Source of the DNA: Dermanyssus gallinae
Taxonomy: Eukaryota; Arthropoda; Arachnida; Mesostigmata; Dermanyssidae
DNA: 64,000 nt
NCBI GenBank assembly: GCA_003439945.1
Contig: QVRM01000443.1
Span: 1-64,000 of the forward strand
Direction: 5' to 3'
This document shows positions 1 to 11,262 of this stretch, in pieces (within the stretch, counting starts at the first letter, position 1; each line of letters begins with the position of its first letter). Both the position numbers and the translations under genes were made by a program. The notes beneath the pieces are model-generated. The model was not told the origin of the DNA. It did not search any database and was given only the letters and a program-made list of their open reading frames with translations.

Positions 1-248
1 TTACGGGCGGCGTTCACCGAGGACAGGGCGAAGCGGCTTTCAGACAGGGAACTTCCGGAAACATGTAAACAAATAGCGCAGGTCCTCTTATACGACACCC
101 ACATACTGGGACAATCATAAAGTATTTTTCCACGAAAAACTGACAAACGGAAATTTTTGGCAAACAACGCGTGGTGTTGTCGTAGATAGCAGAGGGGATA
201 TGATGATACACAACAAATCGCTTTGAGACCTCCACTGACTCAGACCTT

Positions 249-429
249 ATGGCCGTGATAATGGTTCGACTTTTGCCGGACTTTGCCGAGCCCCACACGA
301 CCGTTCCACATTTGCAGCTGAGTTTTTCTGCCGTGGTGTCCGTATGTGCAAAACCGCATTTTCCAGTTATTCTCATCTAAAAATGGGATATTCGAAAGTC
401 CGGCAAAGTCGAATCATTATCACGGCCAT
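249..429. repeat. Foldback (inverted repeat) with 36-37 bp arms
   Basis: The segment at 249-285 (beginning ATGGCCGTGATAATG) is repeated in inverted orientation at 394-429, with about two differences. The arms flank roughly 108 bases. This looks like a foldback or decayed MITE; no transposase is nearby. No gene is visible in 1-985. Confidence 0.7.
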
Positions 430-985
430 TAGTTCGAATATACTTTGGCATAAGGGCAATACAGCGGCACTTTATATATTTGGATATGCATATGACTATA
501 TCATATCCACAAGCCCTTCAAAGCTAGATGAACATTCGTAAATTTACTAGTGTAAATGAATTACCCGGTAAACGACCACTGCTACGTCATTTTCAGAATG
601 AACAGAAAGAGAAAGCTAAAGAGAAACGGAGCCCATAACTGTATCTAAATATTGATTTTAAAGCAATTATTTTTAGCCAAGTAATCACGGGACTCTCTAA
701 ATCGGAATTAACAGTTTAGAGTGCATTTTTTTACTTGTATGCCTAACTTTAGAATGTAGCTCTTGGCTTTGGGACGCGACCTTTTACACAAAACAAGTAA
801 GCGACTATTTACATGTTTTTGTACTTTTGTAACACTCTCCATCTATAATTAGTGGTGAGTAATTCCCACTACGCGTTGGATAAGCTTAAGTCTCACGCGT
901 AATCATGCGTTTGTGTATTCATGCAAGGTGTAGCCTTTACGCTGCGACATTGAATGTATATCGTCAACTTTTTAAACCGTTTACA

Positions 986-991
986 TTTATT
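986..991 (-). terminator. Poly(A) signal of gene A
   Basis: AATAAA on the minus strand, about 83 bases past the gene A stop. All six A-F paralogues have this hexamer at a similar place. Confidence 0.6.
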
Positions 992-1073
992 AATTAATCT
1001 CTCAATCTATACAGATCACAGATGAACCTATCGTCAGATAGTTCTAATAATACAAAGGTTAGGCCGGTATCGT

Positions 1074-2104
1074 TTAGTAGACCTTGCCGTGACCCAGTCC
1101 GTATCCGTGGCCGTAGGTGGCGACGGGGGCGGCGACAACACCTCCGTGACCGTATCCGTAGCCGTGGCCGTAGACGGGAGCGGCAACCTTAGCGGCGACG
1201 ACACCACCGTGGCCGTATCCGTGACCGTATCCGTAGCCATGGCCGTAGACGGGAGCGGCAACCTTAGCGACGGCGACGGGGGCGGCGACGTGCTTCGTGA
1301 CAGTCGAGTACGACGAGACGATCGGGGCAGCAGCCACCTTGGCAACGGCGCCGTAGCCATGGCCGTAACCGTGGCCGTAGCCGTGGCCGTACGAGGCAAC
1401 GGGAAGCAACAGCAACTTTAGCAACGGGGGCGGCGGCAACGACAGCACCGTGGCCATATCCGTGGCCGTATCCGTGACCGTATCCGTGGCCGTAGGTGGC
1501 TACAGGGGCGGCAACTCCGACAGCATGGCCGTATCCGTGACCGTAGGCGGCAACGGGGGCGGCAGCAACGACGGCACCATGGCCGTATCCGTGGCCGTAG
1601 GCAGCGACGGGGGCGGCTACTCCGAGGTGAGCTCCAGCATGAGCTCCGGCCACAGCGAGGGCAACGACGGCGACCTTCTGCAATAAGTGAACATATGAGA
1701 ATCACGCTCAGTTGCTCAGTTTGAACTATACGACAAGACGTCTACAGGAGCTCTACAATGACGAGTCAATACGCCAATTTACTTCTTTCAAATATTATCC
1801 TAACCGCGTTCTTCTTCGGCCAGGTATTGGGTACCAGCACACAAAGTAATAGTATGAATAATACTTTATACATCGCGTACAAGCACGTTCAGGCATCAAG
1901 TGGCGCTGACATTAAGAGAGTGAGCTGTTGCGTAGAACAAATATCAACGAGTGTAGAATGCGACTGCCTTGAAACAACAGTCGCTGGGGAACAGCGGGCA
2001 GCATGCAAGTACACACAATTCCTAAACAACTGCTACCAGCCTAACCGAGATGGCGCATAGGCCAGCTCGTCCTCGGACGGAACGAAAAAACTCACGGCGA
2101 ACAT
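1074..2104 (-). pseudogene. Gene A: Gly/Tyr/His-rich cuticular protein, frameshifted
   Basis: Secreted structural protein of the AAPV/YGHG cuticular type, expected in the extracellular cuticle. Exon 1 (2096-2104) encodes MFA and is followed by GTGAGT. The 418-base intron ends in TTATTGCAG at 1678, and exon 2 runs 1677-1074. The start reads MFA then KVAVVALAVAGAHA, a typical signal peptide. Compared with gene B, one extra A lies at 1404/1405. Exon 2 is therefore 604 bases, not a multiple of three. After the VAKVAVA segment the frame becomes Arg-rich and stops at 1264, while the remaining C-terminal repeats, including SSYSTVTKHVAAPVAVAKV, stay readable in another frame down to GKVY-stop at 1074. 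The frameshift is seen directly. Whether the gene is dead or the base is an assembly or polishing error cannot be told from the sequence. TATA box, initiator, splice sites and poly(A) signal are all preserved, so transcription is plausible. Confidence 0.85.
1758..2060 (+). CDS. Candidate small secreted cysteine-rich protein, antisense in gene A intron
   Basis: A single-exon frame of 100 codons lies entirely within the gene A intron, on the opposite strand. Its first ~25 residues have a hydrophobic core (NLLLSNIILTAFFFGQVLG), like a secretion signal. The mature part has six cysteines packed into about 37 residues, with spacing CC-x9-C-x1-C-x12-C-x8-C. The start context is CTACAATGA, and no poly(A) hexamer is obvious soon after the stop. 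I recognise no family. The signal peptide plus paired cysteines is what secreted disulfide-rich peptides look like, but there is no homology evidence and the frame could be fortuitous. The frame lies in no repeat I could identify. No function is proposed. Confidence 0.4.
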   Translation: MTSQYANLLLSNIILTAFFFGQVLGTSTQSNSMNNTLYIAYKHVQASSGADIKRVSCCVEQISTSVECDCLETTVAGEQRAACKYTQFLNNCYQPNRDGA

Positions 2105-2151
2105 TGTGCTGAGTGGATGATTGGGTATTTTTTGATGACGACTTCTGTGTC

Positions 2152-2185
2152 TGATACCTGTCATCAGCGTCATCCGGCTTTTATA
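2152..2185 (-). promoter_or_regulatory. Gene A core promoter: TATA box plus initiator
   Basis: TATAAAAG on the minus strand (2185-2178) is followed by an initiator-like TCAGAC whose A (2152) lies 33 bases from the TATA start. The predicted 5' leader to the ATG at 2104 is about 48 bases. Confidence 0.65.
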
Positions 2186-2510
2186 CGCTAGCCTTGCCCG
2201 TCGTAGTGAGGCCTGCGGGGGCGAGGGCTGCCTCCGAAGTCTACTCGCCGACGACGGTCAATATCCCACCCAATCCTAGTGTACTACACACTAGTACTAC
2301 CACTGGTAGAGCTATAGATAGGCGGCGGCTAGTACAGAAGTTCTGGATTTTTACTGTATCCTTTTTTTATTGTATGTGACAACGGAAACCAGTTCAGGGA
2401 CGGAACATGTCTTTATTTGGGGGGGGGCTCCATTGACCAACATGCGTGCGTAACGCAAACTCATTAAGGTAGTTAAGGTAAGGTAGTTCACCTGTACGTA
2501 AAATGCATGC

Positions 2511-2513
2511 ATA

Positions 2514-2568
<55 letters not shown>
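2511..2568. repeat. (AT)n microsatellite
   Basis: About 29 AT units, just beyond the 3' end of the R2-like remnant. The stretch 2186-2510 shows nothing else apart from a run of Gs near 2420. Confidence 0.95.
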
Positions 2569-2572
<4 letters not shown>

Positions 2573-2641
2573 ATACAACATTGAATTTATTCAATAATTG
2601 CACATTTGCACACTGAGGCAGTGCCCACCTAAAAAAATAGT

Positions 2642-3765
2642 TTAAAATCGCCTCCCGGTGAGTTCGCCTGCTCCTCCTCCGCGACGGACCCAGCTCTTGT
2701 GGTCCCGGTGCGCCCGGAAGACCCGTAGGGTACTTTGCATGGCCAGGACGGTTAGGTCGATCAGGTTTTTCTTCGATAACCCGAGAGTCAGGAGATCCTT
2801 CACCGACTCGGGCTCCCATACACCGGTCATCGACACGGTGATGGACCCGAATCAATGGGGAAGCGAGCTGGGAAGTTGATCCCTGACCCCGGGTATATCG
2901 TATTTCCTAATCTTATCCCGTCTGGCCAATGCAAGGTCTCTTGAGGGGCCGCAGACCTCGGCGTCCAAGACCCAGACCCTCGTAGGTGTTGTTATGACGA
3001 GGTCTGGTCTCCGAGCCGGTGCGGCGGGTCTTCGGAAGGTGCGCTCTCGTTCCACCTGCATTCCTTTAGCACGGAATAGGCGGGTGACTCGCTCACATAT
3101 GTCATCGTGGCGCTTGATTATAGGGCGATGGGTGTGATCGCACACTTGAGCGATGTGGGCCAGCGTCTCGACAGCGTTGCACCCATGACGACAAAATTTG
3201 TCGTACCCGGGGCGACCCCTTGCGAGTCTGGCACGCGTTGGTAGTGCGTTGATCCTTAACTTAATCAGGTTTATGTACTCCCTACTGGATAGGTAAGGAG
3301 TACCCTTGACCCAGTCATTTGTAAAAGGGGTTAGGTGTGTGTGTTTCAGGTGAGGCCCCATCGACTGTGTTATGTAGTGTACGAGACCAGTACTCGGTCT
3401 CGTGTGCGGCGTCTTCAATGGTCGTGTCATCGAACACACAGAGAGCGCTGGTTTTCGCCAGCTCCTTTCTGTGATAATCGGTCGACAGCAGCCATTGAGT
3501 GCCTATGTGGGATGATCTGTTTAGGGCAGTGAGGTGGGAGAGGCGAAGTCTGGGAATTAGTGTACGGAGACAGGGGATGTCCAGACCGCCGTGTGAGATG
3601 TGCGCGTATAGGAAGGCGTTTGGCACGCTGTTTTCGAGTTTGAGCCACTGCAACTTCACCGTTCGCCTGATCTCACAGTCTAGTTCTAGGAGGAATTTTT
3701 TGAGACGGTCGGGGACCAGCGACCAGTTTATAGAGAATTTTCGGGATAAGGAATTGTTTCAGTAA
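2642..3765 (-). pseudogene. R2-clade-like non-LTR retrotransposon, 5'-truncated C-terminal remnant
   Basis: Reading on the minus strand, three overlapping frames together resemble the end of an R2-type ORF. From 3765 to about 3350 comes the post-RT region (RLKKFLLELDCEIRRTVKL, then HGGLDIPCLRTLIPRLRLSH). From 3439 to 2852 comes a CCHC knuckle, CRHGCNAVETLAHIAQVC (C-x3-C-x7-H-x4-C), followed by the restriction-like endonuclease part with RPDLV and VLDAEV. From 2836 to 2642 comes a C-terminal tail (TGVWEPESVKDLLTLGLSKK). Two frame changes, near 3340-3370 and near 2850, mean it is dead. The RT catalytic domain is absent, so it is strongly 5'-truncated or decayed. R2 normally targets 28S rDNA, and no rDNA flanks it here. 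The R2-like assignment is from motif order and is fairly secure; the exact clade is not. Confidence 0.8.
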
Positions 3766-5116
3766 TGTTAAATGAACATATACATATATATGCGTGCATA
3801 CGAATAATACTCATTGGGTCTGAAGATCGCTCTTGAATTGCTTTTTATCGTTTACAATTTGACCGTTGACTCTAAACAGCAATAGATAGAGTTATATATA
3901 CATGTACATCTTTGTGTATGTGTAAAATGTAAATACACATACATTTCACATATATGTAGAACCAAAGCAACTTACTAGAGGCAAATGAGCTTATTTTCTG
4001 TGTCATATAATAAGCGCATTTCTCGCATACCAACACTTTACGTGGCATCATACAAGTGCCATAAAACAAATTTTTATTGCAGGCATTTACGTACGTTTTG
4101 TACTAAACAAAGGAAACGTTTGTCGTCACTTCACAGAGTCATATCATAATAGAAGTATTGAAATGAACGCCAACGAGAGGTATGCCACTAACTCGAAACG
4201 TAGGCTTTCAGAAAGCGACCATGCATCAACTAACCAGCTTGCCGGTTCTTTTTTTAGACAATAGAGGGTACTATCATACAATATTGTAATTACTACATTG
4301 GGTTACGAGATGAGTTAGGTAACCCAAAGTAGAACTATAGAAACCAGAGTAAGAACTGCATGCAGAAAGGTTAAACAAAGTAATGCAAGACTTGACTTAT
4401 ATTCTACTTAATTGGATAACAAGCTTATTTACTGGGCAGTTATCAATAATGGTCCAACAGCAAGCGGTCCGAGGTCTCTACAACGCATTGAAGCTGTGTG
4501 TTGCTCGGCCTGACATAGAATAACGATGTAACAGTTATGTCTGAAAAGAATATATTTTTTGACGACAAAGTTCACGCCGAACAGACACAACAGTAAACAT
4601 CGCAAAGCAAATGCCTATATGTGCAGCAACGATAGACCTAGGGATGCATACTGATAAAGTGGTGTATAAGAATTGAGTCTCACTGCGAGCATTAGTCAAG
4701 ACATTATTTGGGAAACGAAGAGAACCATAGCGATGGGGAAGAATGCTCCATTAAACCCAGTAGATCAAAGGCAAAATTGTACGCTAACACAGTGGCTCAC
4801 ACTTAAACTTTTTCCGTCTTCTGTTCAGCTACTCAACCGTCCAACAATGCTCGCGAAATCATTAATAATAAATATTGATACAAGAAAATATTCAACACAA
4901 GTAAACCGAGCCTGTTTGTAAGCATATGGATAAAGGCCGTTCTGTCCAGATGCATACGAGTCTCAATTTAGTTCGCTCTCAACTGGTGAACTAGAAGAAT
5001 TTGTCTGTGTTCCACTAGCCAGTTCTTTTCCCTCACGAACGGGCACCACATTTAGATGTAGGCCGACCAGTGTCTGATTTCCGACCACACCAACTCAAAC
5101 TCTCAGTTCTTGATAA

Positions 5117-5198
<82 letters not shown>

Positions 5199-6244
5199 AA
5201 GCATACAGTTTGTACTTTAAGCTGAACTAACGAATGTCAGCTGTTGTCAAGTGTGTTTCAAACGTTGCAAAGACGAAATGTCGTCTTAGAGGCTGTCACT
5301 GTTACCAGAGGGTATACTTTAACGGTGTGCTGACACTTTGATGTAAAGGCGCACCTTACATTTAGCTTTGTACGCGCACTTGTTCCGATTTTGTGTGTCA
5401 TTTGAAGCGAGCCACAGCTCAAAGAGATGTGAAGCCTCGGTTGCGACACCTATGGTCGCACTAAAGACCTGAGGGCATGACGTACTCATCACAACAGCCG
5501 TCGCCAGCGTACAATAGCACAAGTATAACGCCCAAACTAGAGAGAAATAATTGCCTATTGAAATATAGTGTGTAACTGCTAATTAGAATTAGAAATAAAT
5601 GTTTAAGTATACTGTAAGGCTAGTGGACTGTGTGGATTGGCACAATTGCTTACGACTGTTCTAAGCACAGCGAACGCAGTTGTTAGATAGACAAGCGTAC
5701 GTTTTGCAGCATCGGATCTATTCAAGTAAATGCTACGCCTGCATTGAGCCACACCGAGCCTCATTCGGGCTATAGCCGCCGGCACTCACATAAATTATTT
5801 AGCATGACGCTATTTCAGAAATATACGATTTATTTGCTTATTATTTATTTCTGTGTTCTCAAGCGACAAGCGTTGGGTGTGTGCAAAAGCCGTTTTTCAC
5901 CTACAGCGAAAACAATTCAGTGTTAACAATGCTGCACTGATCAGCCATATTTCCGGATGCTCTTTTGTAGAGAGGCTCTGTTTCTAAAAATGTACCCCTC
6001 GACGCTGTAAGGCGCCTCTGGTGGACCGAAATAAATAATCGTACTTTGTAAGCAACTAGCTCAAGTCGGAGCTCTGTGGTCGTGGGCAAGCAGTGAAATT
6101 AACGTGCAGTGGCTAAAGTTGTTCATAACCTGTTATGGCACTTTATTCTGTTCTTCCGCAAAATTCAGAGTAATAATCGCTTGGTTTGCGGATCGCGGTT
6201 GATCGTGCAGCTGCCCTATAGAAAACGTTTCGGTTACTTTTACC
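3766..6244. other. Gene-free stretch with one AT microsatellite
   Basis: I see no convincing gene. Open frames are short (under 90 codons), lack recognisable domains and have no splice or promoter context. An (AT)n run of 75 bases occupies 5120-5194. Confidence 0.6.
5120..5194. repeat. (AT)n microsatellite
   Basis: Uninterrupted AT dinucleotides over about 75 bases. Confidence 0.95.
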
Positions 6245-6405
6245 TGTTTGAGCTGATTCTCAGCTAAATTTGACATCCACAAAACCACTTTCGCATTGCT
6301 TTGAAAGGCGAACCCCATAAACACAAACGTGCAACGTCGGGAATCGAACCCGTGCATTTATTTATGTGTCTCCTCTGATCGCAAGGCGGACGCAAATGCA
6401 AACTG
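6245..6405 (-). mobile_element. tRNA-derived SINE, family I
   Basis: The minus strand contains a tRNA-like head with a B box (GGTTCGATTCC, plus 6340-6350) and then a body reading GTTGCACGTTTGTGTTTATGG and, further on, GCTGAGAATCAGCTC. The head and body match the copies at 47343-47495 and 55964-56115, which establishes it as a dispersed repeat. This copy is the most diverged of the three. No perfect target duplication was seen. Confidence 0.75.
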
Positions 6406-7209
6406 TTTTGCTCACAACGGAAGTAACTTTGGCTTATTACTATGGAACTGCATACGTTCGTTGCCTGCATAGTTTTTTATGGACAATATTGGTGATATTC
6501 TGGTAATCAGTCTCGATAGCGCTCTTCCGTAGTTCATACAACAAAAAGCTCCTTATTTAGTGTTTTAGCTAACTATTTGTTTGCCTGTATACAGAACAAT
6601 AAGGCCTTTGAGCGTGGCTTCCGTCTAATCGATTAACGCCTGCTATATGAGCAATCACTTTTTCTATGCCCTAGCCGGCGGGCCTTGTAGGCAAGCCAGA
6701 AAACTGTATGCGGAAAGAGCCAAAACTTCTGCACACACCTACACTACTACATCGTGAGCACCACCTGCGAAAACTCTTACAGGAAGGATGTTAGATGACA
6801 TAAGGTAGGATATTTATCGTGCAATTTATTCAATGACTAGATTATATTGACAAGGCACTTAGAAAGTAGAAGAAATACTCCGAATTCTTAGTGGCAAACA
6901 CACGCGATCAACTGGAACAAATTGGAATGAAACAATGATAATATGATTCTAAACAGGCCTACAATTTGCAGAGCAAAACAAATTCTACAGTACCGTAATT
7001 GGAGGTATTAGCCTCCATCTGAAATTCTTAAATGGACTAAAACAACTGATGTCTGCGTATCACTGATGGCTGAGGTAGAAATATATGCTTCCGTTTGCAG
7101 TCATTGAAGACATGGTTATTCTTTCCCGTATATCCGCATACTATGCACACTTCCGCCATATTTGTTGTGTGCACTTCTGTATGCCTAGTGGCATCCATGC
7201 AAACTAATG

Positions 7210-7258
<49 letters not shown>

Positions 7259-7730
7259 CATCAACTTTTGCTGTTTACTTTCATATACAGCCAGAGTTTT
7301 ATTTTTATTTAGTTTTGTTTTTATCTATATGTGAAAATTCGCTTCCATCCATTTCATCATTTTTTCTTTTATATATTAAGTGCAATTTACAAATGTCAGC
7401 TTCTGCGCTGGAAGTGGAGCTCTATGATCAGCTGTCTTATTGGCTTACTATGCGAACACGCGATCGTTTGGATTTGCATTCCCCTGAAATGAACCAATGC
7501 GATGTCGTGTGCACCGTCGTGTGCATGAGAAAACTAATCGTTGTATTTACTACAAAGCGAGCGTCTCTAATCGACTCGAGCAAACAATTCGTGGGAGGCT
7601 ATCAATGTTATATTTGTTTTTAAACAGCTGCCGCCGTTAACCACAAGCTTCGTTGATGAACGTCAGGTTAAGTAATAAAAACAAATCTAGGTTCAGCTAG
7701 TTTAGAGACATTAGGGTACATTACCTGTGT
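6406..7730. other. No gene recognised; AT microsatellite inside
   Basis: Contains an (AT)n tract at 7219-7256. A 122-codon plus-strand frame at 7255-7623 starts in the microsatellite, has no recognisable domain and is not called. Confidence 0.5.
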
Positions 7731-7880
7731 GGCGGCGTGGTCTAGGAGACTAGTGCGCTAAGCATGGTTGTGATCTATCGGGGTGCTGCCGGTTCAATCC
7801 CTGTTGTTGATCGAATTTTTTAGGCAATGCTCATTGAGAATAGATGATAAACCATACCGCTGAGAGTTGGGAGCAGCCAT
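7731..7880 (+). mobile_element. SINE-like tRNA-derived sequence
   Basis: GGCGTGGTCTAGGAG resembles an A box and GGTTCAATCCC (7791-7801) is a consensus B box about 45 bases on. The T-arm flanks do not pair well (GCCGG against CCTGT), so it is not a functional tRNA. It was found once in this window, so SINE status is inference. Confidence 0.45.
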
Positions 7881-9088
7881 GCAGGACTATTGGAAAAATC
7901 CTAGGTATCTCAAAATGTCCGACTCTCGGTATATTGAAGATATACCTTACGGGGTGAGTTCCAAGCCCGCTGGGGATGGAGGATATTCTAAAATTAAAAA
8001 CAACCTCCTCAAAAATGTTTTTAATTCCAGATGGCATTACACGAGACGTTAGGTAACTGGATTTTATTAGGAGGGTTACGTGAGTTTATTTTACTGAGGG
8101 GCACGAGGTCGAGCCTTCAAGCTCGGACACGAATAGTACCCCCGTCCTTCTGTGAACTCTTCATTGTATTCTATGGAGTTGTATGCTATTCACGAGCCTG
8201 CTATTATGTCGAGGAATGTTCTTAGGGTGAAAACGTTGAACGCCTATTATTTCTTGGCAAAAAGGGGCATTTATACGATTAGTATTGGCGGCATACTCCT
8301 GCGTCCGGACATACACAACGAAGCGCCTTTATGTCAATACCTGTTAATGCGTCTCCTGCACTCGCTAATTGTATGCGCTACTGTATATGGCGTTATTATT
8401 ATTCGTTTAGCTCGCTAAGGAAAAATACTCCCGGGGTTACGGGTGATTTAGAAAATAGATGTAGTAGCATTACATTTGTAATGTAGATTCGGATAGAAAG
8501 GTCTTCTAATTTTTTTAAATAATTAGTAGGCCGCATGTATTATACAAATGTATATAGAGTTTAAACTTCTTTGATAATCCGTCGACGCCACGGGTGTGCT
8601 TAGAAGAAATCACGCCTTCTAGCTTGCGCATTAACTACTGACCAGGTTGCACTGTTGACTATTAATAATACTCACTGTTATGAAATTTGCGAACATAGCG
8701 AAATCGTCTTTGATTCAAACTTACTTTTTATAAGGCTCTCACTTTTTCACTTTTAGAGCTTGAATAATAAATATTTACGCCGAATTACTCTAAAACGGCT
8801 TGCGGTCCTGATGCCATAGCTATCCTGTTAGTTGTGGCTTCGACTCCAGCGCGACTTACATTGGCTATATCCCAAAAAGCTATTTCTGATGTTACTCGGA
8901 GATCCAGTCGATAAATGTATAAGTGAACAACAGTTGTCCAAACGTAAACCGATTTGTAAACGTTCCAGGCAGCGTTTTGTTTCGGGTTTTCTCCTCTAAC
9001 TGTATTCGTCTGCTGAAGTAATCAATATGAACTCTGTGTGTCCGTATTCAATCAACCAATGCTCATAGGTAAGTTTTGCGATAACGGT
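7881..9088. other. No gene recognised
   Basis: Only short open frames without domains. Nothing resembling a cuticle gene exon or a transposon motif was seen. Confidence 0.5.
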
Positions 9089-9094
9089 TTTATT
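9089..9094 (-). terminator. Poly(A) signal of gene B
   Basis: AATAAA on the minus strand, about 40 bases past the gene B stop codon. Confidence 0.65.
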
Positions 9095-9133
9095 TTTCTA
9101 CACATCACAGATACTCAGTTGAGATCTTGCTAC

Positions 9134-10375
9134 TTAGTAGGCCTTGCCGTAGCCATGACCGTATCCGTGGCCGTAGGCGGCAACGGGGGCGGCAGCGACA
9201 ACACCACCGTGGCCGTATCCGTAGCCGTGGCCGTAGACGGGAGCGGCAACCTTGGCGACGGCAACGGGGGCGGCAGCGACGACACCGCCGTGGCCGTATC
9301 CGTGACCGTATCCGTAACCGTGACCGTAGACGGGAGCGGCAACCTTAGCGGCGACGACACCACCGTGGCCGTATCCGTGACCGTATCCGTAGCCGTGGCC
9401 GTAGACGGGAGCGGCAACCTTAGCGACGGCGACGGGGGCGGCGACGTGCTTCGTCACAGTCGAGTACGACGACACGATCGGGGCGGCAGCCACCTTGGCA
9501 ACGGCGCCGTAGCCATGGCCGTAACCGTGACCGTAGCCGTGGCCGTACGAGGCAACGGGAGCGACAGCAACCTTAGCAACAGGGGCGGCGGCAACAACAG
9601 CACCGTGGCCGTATCCATGGCCGTAGCCGTGGCCGTAGGCGGCAACGGGGGCGGCAGCTACGACGGCACCGTGGCCGTATCCATGGCCGTAGCCGTGGCC
9701 GTAGGCGGCGACGGGGGCGGCAGCGACGACGGCTCCATGGCCGTATCCGTGGCCGTAAGCGGCAACGGGGGCGGCCACTCCGACGTGACCTCCAGCCTGA
9801 GCTCCAGCCACAGCAAGGGCGGCGATAGCGATCTTCTGTAAAATCAAGTCATCAAGCAACAACAAAGCGCGGCTACGTTATAAACGACGATTCACCTCCG
9901 GCATTGCCGCTTGTGAATATCATCCAGCTCATGAGATGTTTTGCTGCTACACGGTAGTGATAACAATAGCAAATCGAGGCATGGAAAAGAAAGATGATAA
10001 GATGATAATGATGATGAAGAGATACCGTAGCATAGGTACAACAAGACAACAACAACAACGACAAACATGAAATACGTACATAAATACACCTACATATAAG
10101 GAGATCATCAAATATCGCTCTATCGAATGCTCTCTCTACTGCTCTCTCTCTACCGATCTGTGTCTCTCAATGGAGAACTTCTGAAAAGCAGCAGCGTTAG
10201 AGACGTCGGCGTGCCAAACGTTAGGGTAGAACACTTTGTTTGCTTAGTGCCGGTTAGAACACAGCTGGTCTGGTTCGGTTTGGTTGGCTGGTTCATTAAC
10301 CAATTAATTGATTGATTGATTGAATGATTGACTGACTGACTGGATAACTGTTTGATTGGTACTCACGGCGAACAT
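9134..10375 (-). CDS. Gene B: intact Gly/Tyr/His-rich cuticular protein (236 aa)
   Basis: Exon 1 (10367-10375) encodes MFA, joined at GTGAGT. The 531-base intron ends in TTTTACAG, and exon 2 (9835-9134) adds 233 codons before TAA. The signal peptide is MFAKIAIAALAVAGAQA. The mature chain is repeats of AAPVAAYGHGYGHG with a central non-repeat core, KVAAAPIVSSYSTVTKHVAA, and a C-terminal GYGKAY. Such chains, rich in Gly, Tyr, His and Ala-Ala-Pro-Val, are typical of arthropod cuticle structural proteins. Tyr and His are the residues usually involved in cuticle cross-linking, a family-level idea not shown here. It is the intact counterpart of gene A, sharing GGVVAA-KVAAPVYGHGYG blocks that genes C-F lack. 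There is no R&R chitin-binding consensus, so chitin binding is not claimed. Confidence 0.93.
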
Positions 10376-10406
10376 TTTGAGTGTGTTGTAGGTTGCTGTT
10401 TGCGAC

Positions 10407-10437
10407 TGATTTCATCAATGTTATGACAGCTTTTATA
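10407..10437 (-). promoter_or_regulatory. Gene B core promoter: TATA box and TCAGTC initiator
   Basis: TATAAAAG begins at 10437 on the minus strand and an arthropod-type initiator TCAGTC has its A at 10407, a spacing of 30 bases. The leader to the ATG at 10375 would be about 32 bases. Confidence 0.75.
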
Positions 10438-10890
10438 CGCGTTTGCCGCCGCCGCCACCACCGCCGCCACAGTTTTGGGGCGAGGGGCAGCTCCTTCCGC
10501 TGCTGCTGCGGCTGCAGCTGTTGTTGTCGTCGTCGTCGTCGTCGTTGGCGCCCCCCTAATGAACGGTCCAGACAGCCGTCATTTATGCCGCCGCCGCCCC
10601 TGCCGTCGGCGCGACCGCCCCTGCGTGTTGGCCATTGGTTTTGTCGTACGGCCAGATCTTGTGAACCGTGGACAGCTGTGACCAACGCACACCAAAGGCA
10701 CAGAAGATCGAAATCAGGCTATGTATGTAAGGGCGTAGTGAACGCAAGTGCTAGTAGGAGGGGTGGTGGTGGTGGTCCAGAAACGCGCGCGTCGTTGTGT
10801 TCGACTAGATTTGGCAATTAAAACAAAGAAATAAGAACGTTAGTATGTCGGCGGTAGTAAATGGAAGTTGTACGTTGTGCATATATATAC

Positions 10891-10945
<55 letters not shown>

Positions 10946-10967
10946 TATATATATAGTATATGTATGC

Positions 10968-11010
<43 letters not shown>

Positions 11011-11262
11011 TATATATAAGTATATGTATGCATGCTTGAGGCACTAATAATGTGTATAAATATAGACATGCATATATATGTGTGTTGTGCAAGTGCATAC
11101 GTTGCTACTTCAAACTACTTCTTTGGTATGTCATTTGTACAGATATTTCTAACTGTATATATATATATATATATAAACGTGTGTGCAATGATTAAACAAT
11201 TGCAGACATCTGTACTATATATATATATATCTTATATATATATATATATATATATATATCTT
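10438..11262. repeat. Upstream region of gene B: trinucleotide and AT repeats
   Basis: CTG/GTC-type trinucleotide runs at about 10499-10548, then compound (AT)n with ATGC interruptions at 10880-11019, and shorter AT runs at 11154-11176 and 11217-11260. Frames across 10381-10821 are low-complexity and are not called. Confidence 0.85.

Noticed and set aside
1089..1705. Arg-rich and Pro/Thr-rich frames over gene A
   Set aside because: Alternative-frame translations of the GC-rich YGHG repeats.
7735..7810. tRNA gene
   Set aside because: T-arm does not pair and no acceptor stem was found.
9038..9841. 267-codon plus-strand frame (SVAVAVGGNGGGS-rich) across gene B, with equivalents in A and C-F
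   Set aside because: It is the antisense of TAC-GGC-CAC-GGA type codons. The same shadow appears in every paralogue because the repeat codons have no stop in reverse. The minus strand has the signal peptide, splice sites, TATA box and poly(A) signal.
10881..11039. Ile/Tyr repeat proteins (IYIYIY) here and at other AT tracts
   Set aside because: Translations of AT microsatellites.
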